In this document: in pieces, positions 58,640 to 64,000 of the stretch
How positions within the stretch are numbered: position 1 is the first letter of the stretch
Layout of the letters: every line of letters begins with the position of its first letter
Assembly: GCA_023525975.1 (NCBI GenBank)
Contig: CM042042.1
Coordinates: forward strand, 6,269,501-6,333,500
Length of the DNA: 64,000 nucleotides
Direction: 5' to 3'
DNA from: Smallanthus sonchifolius
Lineage: Eukaryota > Streptophyta > Magnoliopsida > Asterales > Asteraceae
Notes under the pieces: model-generated
What the model was told of the DNA's origin: nothing
What the model saw: only the letters and a program-made list of their open reading frames with translations
The model's database searches: none
Made by a program: the position numbers and the translations under genes

Positions 58640-60135
58640 CAGTTAAGATGGTGATATTAACGTAGCTAAACATAAAAAGTAATTGGAGTTAAATACATAA
58701 AAGAAACGTATGAATCTACTACGAGTCGGTTGTGGAGATCGAAACATAGATAAAAGACAGTTAGACAACGGTTTCGATGTTTTTCAAACGAAGTCGATCT
58801 CGGTCTCATTATTCTTGGTACCAGCATGTCACTGTCAGTCGATAACCCATTATACCTAAGAAAATATGGTATCTTGAATACGTCTCCATTTAAAAAAATA
58901 TATATACCGTGACGTCAAGAAAAAAGATAAAAAGACACGAAAATAATTAAGTTAAATTAAGATAATATATATATATATATATACTACATGGGGTAAACTC
59001 AAAACCTTAAAAAACTTGAAAGAGTCAAATTGACTTTTTACAAAGTTTAGGGTGAGTTTTAACATTTGATCAAAGTTGGGGGAGGCGGAAGAAGTGGTCG
59101 GTGGGAAATGTCACCGACACTTGTTTTTAAGAGTATTGATAATATCATTAGTATAAGACAAAACTATAAATTTTGCCCCGCGATTCGCGGCTGAAAACTG
59201 ACTTTAAAATACTCCGTTTTTAATAAAATTTATGCCAGGACATTAAGAAAAAAAAGTAAACAAACAAAGGGAAATTATTAATAAAAATATGATAATATAT
59301 ACCGCATAAGATAAATTTAAAACTTTAAAAACTTGAAAATAACATTTAACAAAATTAAGAGATATTTTTATCAATTCATAAAATGTCAATTCATAAAATT
59401 GGGGATGATTTTGTCGCGACTTGTTATTAAGTGTACAGATAATCATATTTTTCAAGATGTGTCCATGCGAACTTTTGTCTAAAATATCACTCTAGTATTC
59501 ACAAGGCATTCACTTTTGGTTAATCGTCAATTCGTCATCCAACATGTAATTGGTGACAAGCTTCATTTACACGTGACAAGTTATCACAACACGCTTACAA
59601 CTTACAACTAGTTTTTTTCCCCGCGCTACGCGGCTGGAGTTTGGTAGTTTTCGATTCGGCACGTTCACGAATGTAGGTGCAACGGTCAAAATAATGTTAA
59701 TAAAAAAACATAAAACTAAATGATAAAAAAAGGAAAAAAATACTGGTTCAAGTCGTCGAAAATCATAAAAGCGAATACCGATACGGGTTCCAATAATACC
59801 AATACCGACAATGATGTTTGCTCATAATAAGTTCAGCTCATCACGGTACCACAACGGTAATGGCACTCACTAAGTGCAAAAATAAAAGAAAATTAAAACG
59901 TAAGTGCAACGATAAAATAATATTAATCAAAGAGAAACATAAAACTAAATAATAAAAAAGGAAATAAACAAAATAAAAAAATTAATGGTTCGGATCGTCG
60001 AAAATCATAAAAGCGAATACCGATACAGTTTCCGATAATATCAATACCGAAAATGATGTTGTTCACACATAACAAGTTCGGGTACGACAACGGTAACGGC
60101 TCTCGATATAGGTAACGAAAAAAAAAACTTAGATT
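58640..60135 (-). mobile_element. Helitron-like elements, nested or tandem
   Basis: Two Helitron-type 3' ends point the same way on the minus strand. Near 59633-59607 it reads CCGCG-TAG-CGCGG, then GGAAAAAAACTAG before T. Near 59182-59156 it reads CCGCG-AAT-CGCGG, then GGCAAAATTTATAG before T. Both have a 5-bp stem and 3-base loop. The body 59670-60130 is a tandem pair of about 235-bp units sharing TCGTCGAAAATCATAAAAGC. Words near 58810-58860 match the element before ISPF. The outer limits are estimates and no Rep/helicase is encoded. Confidence 0.55.
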
Positions 60136-60560
60136 TTGAATTCAACTCCGTCTAAAAAAAATTATATCAGAACGTTGACAAAAAAAAAACTAAAAACAGC
60201 CGCGCACTCCGTATTTTCAAAAAAAGTTAACGAACGAAATTTATTAAAGGAAAACGACATCAATAGAAAATGAAACGGATAAAAAGCGTATATTATATAG
60301 TATAAGGGTTAAAAATTAAAATGTTGAAAAGGTAAAAAAAAAAACTATAGAACTTTCGTGGCAAAAGTTGAAAGAAGTAAAACATTACTATTTTCCAAGG
60401 TTTACTTTTAATCTTATTTGATAATTTAGTTGGGATTTAATGTTTTCTTATTCAAAGTTTATATTTCTTTGTTTTTCGTCTATGAAGTTTATACTTTTTC
60501 GACGTCTTTTCTTTTTCTATATACCACCGCAAATGGATTATTGATCGGCGGACCTACTAG

Positions 60561-60656
60561 GTCCAGGATAAGGCGTTTAAGGAATTGAAGGAAAAGCTAA
60601 CTCAAGCTCCAGTCTTGGCCCTTCCCGAGGGCAATGAATACTTAGTGGTATACTTA
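60561..60656 (+). pseudogene. Ty3/gypsy pol fragment
   Basis: Thirty-two codons read AFKELKEKLTQAPVLALPEG and on to EYLVVY, the stretch between reverse transcriptase and RNase H of gypsy elements. The corresponding stretch of the gypsy element at the left edge is clearly related (about nt 1590-1670). No flanking domains remain. Confidence 0.85.
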
Positions 60657-60707
60657 GGGTCACCCGCACCCCATTAATTTTTTTTATTAGTATATATGCG
60701 TTATAAT

Positions 60708-60945
60708 CAGGGGCGGCACAATCATACTGGTGGCGTAAAGCGAACTAAAAATTTGATGCAATTTTCAACAAATGTCATGCCATAAACCCTCCTACGTTAT
60801 CCGCGCTTGGGACCGGCAATAATAAACTAAAAAGTTTATATTTGGCGGAGATAAAACAAAAAAAAGAATTGTACTTTTATAAAATACTTAGAATTCGGTT
60901 ACTCAAAGATAAGACTTTACTTGGTTTACCCAAAGACCGCCACTG
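60708..60945. mobile_element. hAT-type MITE, 238 bp
   Basis: It has ends CAGGGGCGGC and, inverted, CAGTGGCGGT. A perfect 8 bp duplication GTTATAAT flanks it (60700-60707 and 60946-60953). Another inverted terminus, GCCGCCCCTG ending at 61957, matches the left end even better, but its flank lacks the duplication, so it is taken as the end of a different relative. Confidence 0.75.
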
Positions 60946-60953
60946 GTTATAAT

Positions 60954-62386
60954 CCCGAGCGAAACCCAAAAAAATTTCACACCGACCCCCATGAAACTTT
61001 GATACCGACACGCAATGTGTTGCAGTCTTTGGTCGGATCGGAGATGGATGAGATTTGTAGAAATATAATAGAAAGAGACACAAAAAAAATTAATCTATGT
61101 ACCTTAGCCTTTTTTGTGTAAAAGAGACGAAAGCAAAGAGATAAGCTGTGAATTGATTTATGTAGAAGAGAAGCAAAAGAAATTAATGATTCAAATTGAA
61201 AATTTTCAATAACATACCTTTCAATTGTAAAATGTTTTCATTATATACCTTCCGTATTAAAAATTTAAAAGTTTCCATTATATACCTAATTTAATCATAT
61301 ATTTACATATTCACATTGTTCCATTTTGACGAGTGTATATGTTTGATAGATTACATTATATTTTATTCAACTCGTGTAATACACGGGTTTATTCAACTCG
61401 TGTATTACACGGGTTTTAAAAACATAAAATTTTTAATACCGAGCATATATAATTCAAGGAATTAATGTTACGATATGAATGGTCTTGCGGTAAGCGGTTC
61501 TTTTTTTTTACAAGGAGACGCGATTTCGAACCTCAACCGCACGTTTTTTTAATCCAGTTGCTGCATTAAGAGGCCCAATGCAGACATTGTTGATTTGTTG
61601 CCATATTTAGCGGCCCAATGCAGTTTTTTAAGCCTGGATGGACTCATGGTTATAGTTAGGGGTCCAATGAAGCGATGCCAACACCTCCAAAAACCTTTTA
61701 TTTTCTTAAAGGCGATGTCAATATTTTTTTAATTTTTATCTTTGACCGTCGTTTATTATTGCTATTGGACACACTACATGTTATCCATTATCATTCATCA
61801 ATTAAAATATTCTATCATTATTTACCCATTACCTGACTTGTTCGAACCATTTCTATAAGATACCAACCAGCCAGTCACTCAACTCACTTTAGGTTAAAAA
61901 ATTACGAGAGAGGGCCCCTATTTTCAAACCCGCTTTGGACCTGTTGAGCCGCCCCTGTCATCACCTCACCAACTTCTCACGTTCTCACCTTAAAAGAAGG
62001 TCATCCTTTTGACCGCTAAACTATCCCATAAACTCGGTCAGATGAGACTTCTTCTACATACATGACCCGTTAAATATTTGATGGCCCATTTGCCCATTGC
62101 TGACCCGTTTGACTTGTATCCACGGACCCGGTTTAAACCCCGTACCCATCAAGATTCACCCAACAAAATTTTACTATATCATATATTCACTTAAAAGTAA
62201 ACTACAACATTGGTTATAATACAAATTAATTATCAACTAAACAATAGCCAACGTCTTGAACAGTATATTACAACTTCAAAAGCAGCAACTGACCAATGCT
62301 TCCTTACCCTCTCTTGCTTCCAAGTACACACCAATAAAAGAGAGAGAAATCGGAAAAGGGCGAAAGCGGTGGAAGATGGGAAGCTG
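60954..62386. other. Intergenic stretch with transposon scraps
   Basis: It holds a tRNA-like SINE scrap at about 61483-61545 (GGTAAGCGGTTC and GATTTCGAACCTC), a doubled ACTCGTGTAATACACGGGTT segment at about 61368-61415 and a hAT-like end at 61943-61957. No gene seen. Confidence 0.4.
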
Positions 62387-62394
62387 TTTGGCGG

Positions 62395-63421
62395 CAGGGG
62401 AGGGGGATATAAAGGGGCCAGGGGTGGCCCCGGCCCCCTCCGTTTTTTCCTTTAGTAGTGTAAATTTTCTCGTTTTTGTCCGAAAATTTTTATACGTATT
62501 GAGCCGGCCCCTCCTAATTTTTTCCGCTGGAAATTTCTTGGCCCCCTCTAATTTTTTGGCTCTAAAAATTTCAATTCAATAATATATTCAGATTGATTCG
62601 ATAATTTATCAGTATGGATTTTTTTTTAAAAAAAAGAAAAGAAAGTTTATGCATTTAAAAAATAAAAGTGTAAATTTAGGGGGGGATGAAATTTTCAAAT
62701 AAATCACCCTAAAATTCTTTGCCCCCTTTTCCTTTTCGTAAATCATGTCCTCTTTCCCCAAACACACTCAAATCTCAAATCTGAAATCCCCCATCTGCCT
62801 CCTGCCCTCGCCGCCGCCGCTGCTCGTCGCTCGCCACCAGCCCACCGCTTCAGTCCTCACTTCTTCAGTCCTTCACACACCCAATTCTTGGTAAAGTACT
62901 AACTTAGAAATTAGAATTATTACTTATGGATTATGATTCATTGATTTGATAATTTAAAGTATGATTCATGGATTGTTACTAACTTAGAATTGTGAAGTAT
63001 TAGGATTAGAAACTTATGGATTATGATTTATGAATTAGGATTATTGATAATGAACAAGAGAAAAGTTGCTTAATACAATCCTATTGTTTTTTTTGGTCAG
63101 ACATAAAATGGGAAAGATGAAAAGTTTAACTATTAATTCTTTTTACAAAAGAATTAAGGATGAACAAGAGAAAAGAAAGTATGATGAACAAGAGAGTAAA
63201 CGCCGGACTGGGTTGTAATTCTTCTTCCAGGTACTTACTATTTTTCTCTCGCATCATCATAGATAATTAGATATTTAAAGTTATTTATTGTTGATTTGTT
63301 TGACCCGACTTGAATTGAATCGTCAACCTGAACACATAATCCGAAAATAGCGCTAGGAAAAAAAATTTGTGTCTCGTGACTTTCGACCCCCCGCTACTTA
63401 TTTTTTCAAGTTCCGCCACTG
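62395..63421 (+). mobile_element. Internally deleted hAT element
   Basis: It starts CAGGGGAGGGGG and ends, inverted, CAGTGGCGGAACTTG. The flanks TTTGGCGG (62387-62394) and TTTAGCGG (63422-63429) match at 7 of 8 bases. Inside, 63108-63220 encodes MGKMKSLTINSFYKRIKDEQ and a further 16 residues to a stop. This resembles the N-terminus of plant hAT transposases of the ZMYM1/DUF4371 type (the TIxSFYK pattern). The rest of the transposase is missing. A CCGCCGCCGC-rich leader lies before it. Confidence 0.65.
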
Positions 63422-64000
63422 TTTAGCGGCAGCGGCAAATGGTATTGAGCAACAATTTCTCTTTACGATTCGGTGGAGGTGCGCGTCCGTGCGATGGCGG
63501 AGAATCGGATATGACGGTGGTGGTTCTGTTGGTTGAGCAAACAAATAAGACCGAGACCCTTTCCATCTATAGTAAGAAAAGAAGTTTTATTACATTTATT
63601 TCTTGGATAATTCCCAAAATAAATACATGACTTTTTAATTTTCTCAAACTGAATATTGACTTTTCAATTCTTACTACATGAACATACATGATAAATTGGT
63701 CGGAACATTGTTGATTTTTGCCGGAATATTTAAAAATCGCCAAAACATTAGTGATTTTCTGGTAAATTTGTCATGTTCATTTAGTGAGAATTGAAAAATC
63801 ATTATTATTTAGTTTGAGGAAACTGAAAAGTGATGTTAATTTTGGAAGTTTTTTTTCTTATTTCTAGGTTTTTTATCACTGGAGAAGAGAATGTTAGTTT
63901 TCCTGGGAACAAAATCCCCACCCCTACTACAACCGTTGACATCCACCGAATTTGAACTGCAAGGGTGGGTAGAGTGGGGTGGTCGACGACAGTGGAGGCG
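63422..64000. other. Window end, no gene assigned
   Basis: A frame at 63439-63630 and GC-richer patches (GGCGGAGAATCGG, GGTCGACGACAGTGG) hint at possible coding or captured DNA. They are cut by the window edge and nothing is recognisable. Confidence 0.3.

Overview
This is nuclear DNA from a flowering plant. The genes have GT-AG introns and match plant-specific families, and the space between them is AT-rich and full of transposons. The retroelement at the left edge, the MEP-pathway gene and the repeat style fit a eudicot, most probably Asteraceae (daisy family). The family-level call rests on recognition and is inference. No bacterial, organellar or CRISPR features were seen.

Layout. 1-7211: a chimeric Ty3/gypsy element arranged internal region - LTR - internal region, with one full 2.9 kb LTR. 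7212-12059: repeat-derived DNA with an array of short palindromes and an RTE-type LINE relic. 12060-14672 (-): a four-exon CCT-domain gene with two foldback MITEs in its introns. 16142-19494 (+): an eight-exon PLAC8-family gene with two microexons. 23509-23967 (-): a single-exon RING-H2 gene of BRH1/RHA type. 26196-27599: a MULE-type element. 28659-30343 (-): a small gene of unknown function. 32485-37334: a minisatellite, a SINE, a tandem duplication and a 2.0 kb solo LTR. 37970-38398 (+): a SPIRAL1-like gene. 40231-44240: two MULE-type elements and gene relics. 45772-47456 (+): plastid ISPF (MEcPP synthase), with a Helitron-like end about 70 bp before its ATG. 49432-56666 (-): an 18-exon PIAL1/2-type SP-RING SUMO ligase. 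58640-64000: Helitron-like, hAT and gypsy relics.

The genes are unrelated housekeeping or regulatory genes (isoprenoid precursor synthesis, SUMO ligation, ubiquitin ligation, microtubule association, transcription). They do not form a cluster. I reassembled exon structures by hand from splice consensus and reading phase; each assembled CDS stays in frame to its stop.

The most distinctive content is mobile DNA. Six non-autonomous MULE-like or foldback elements have 9-10 bp target duplications (five exact, one slipped). There are hAT elements with 8 bp duplications, a SINE with an exact 13 bp duplication and a solo LTR with an exact 5 bp duplication. Two separate arrays of six short hairpins share GCGTA/TACGC arms, one lying inside the solo LTR. 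The arrays are the best candidates here for something undescribed.
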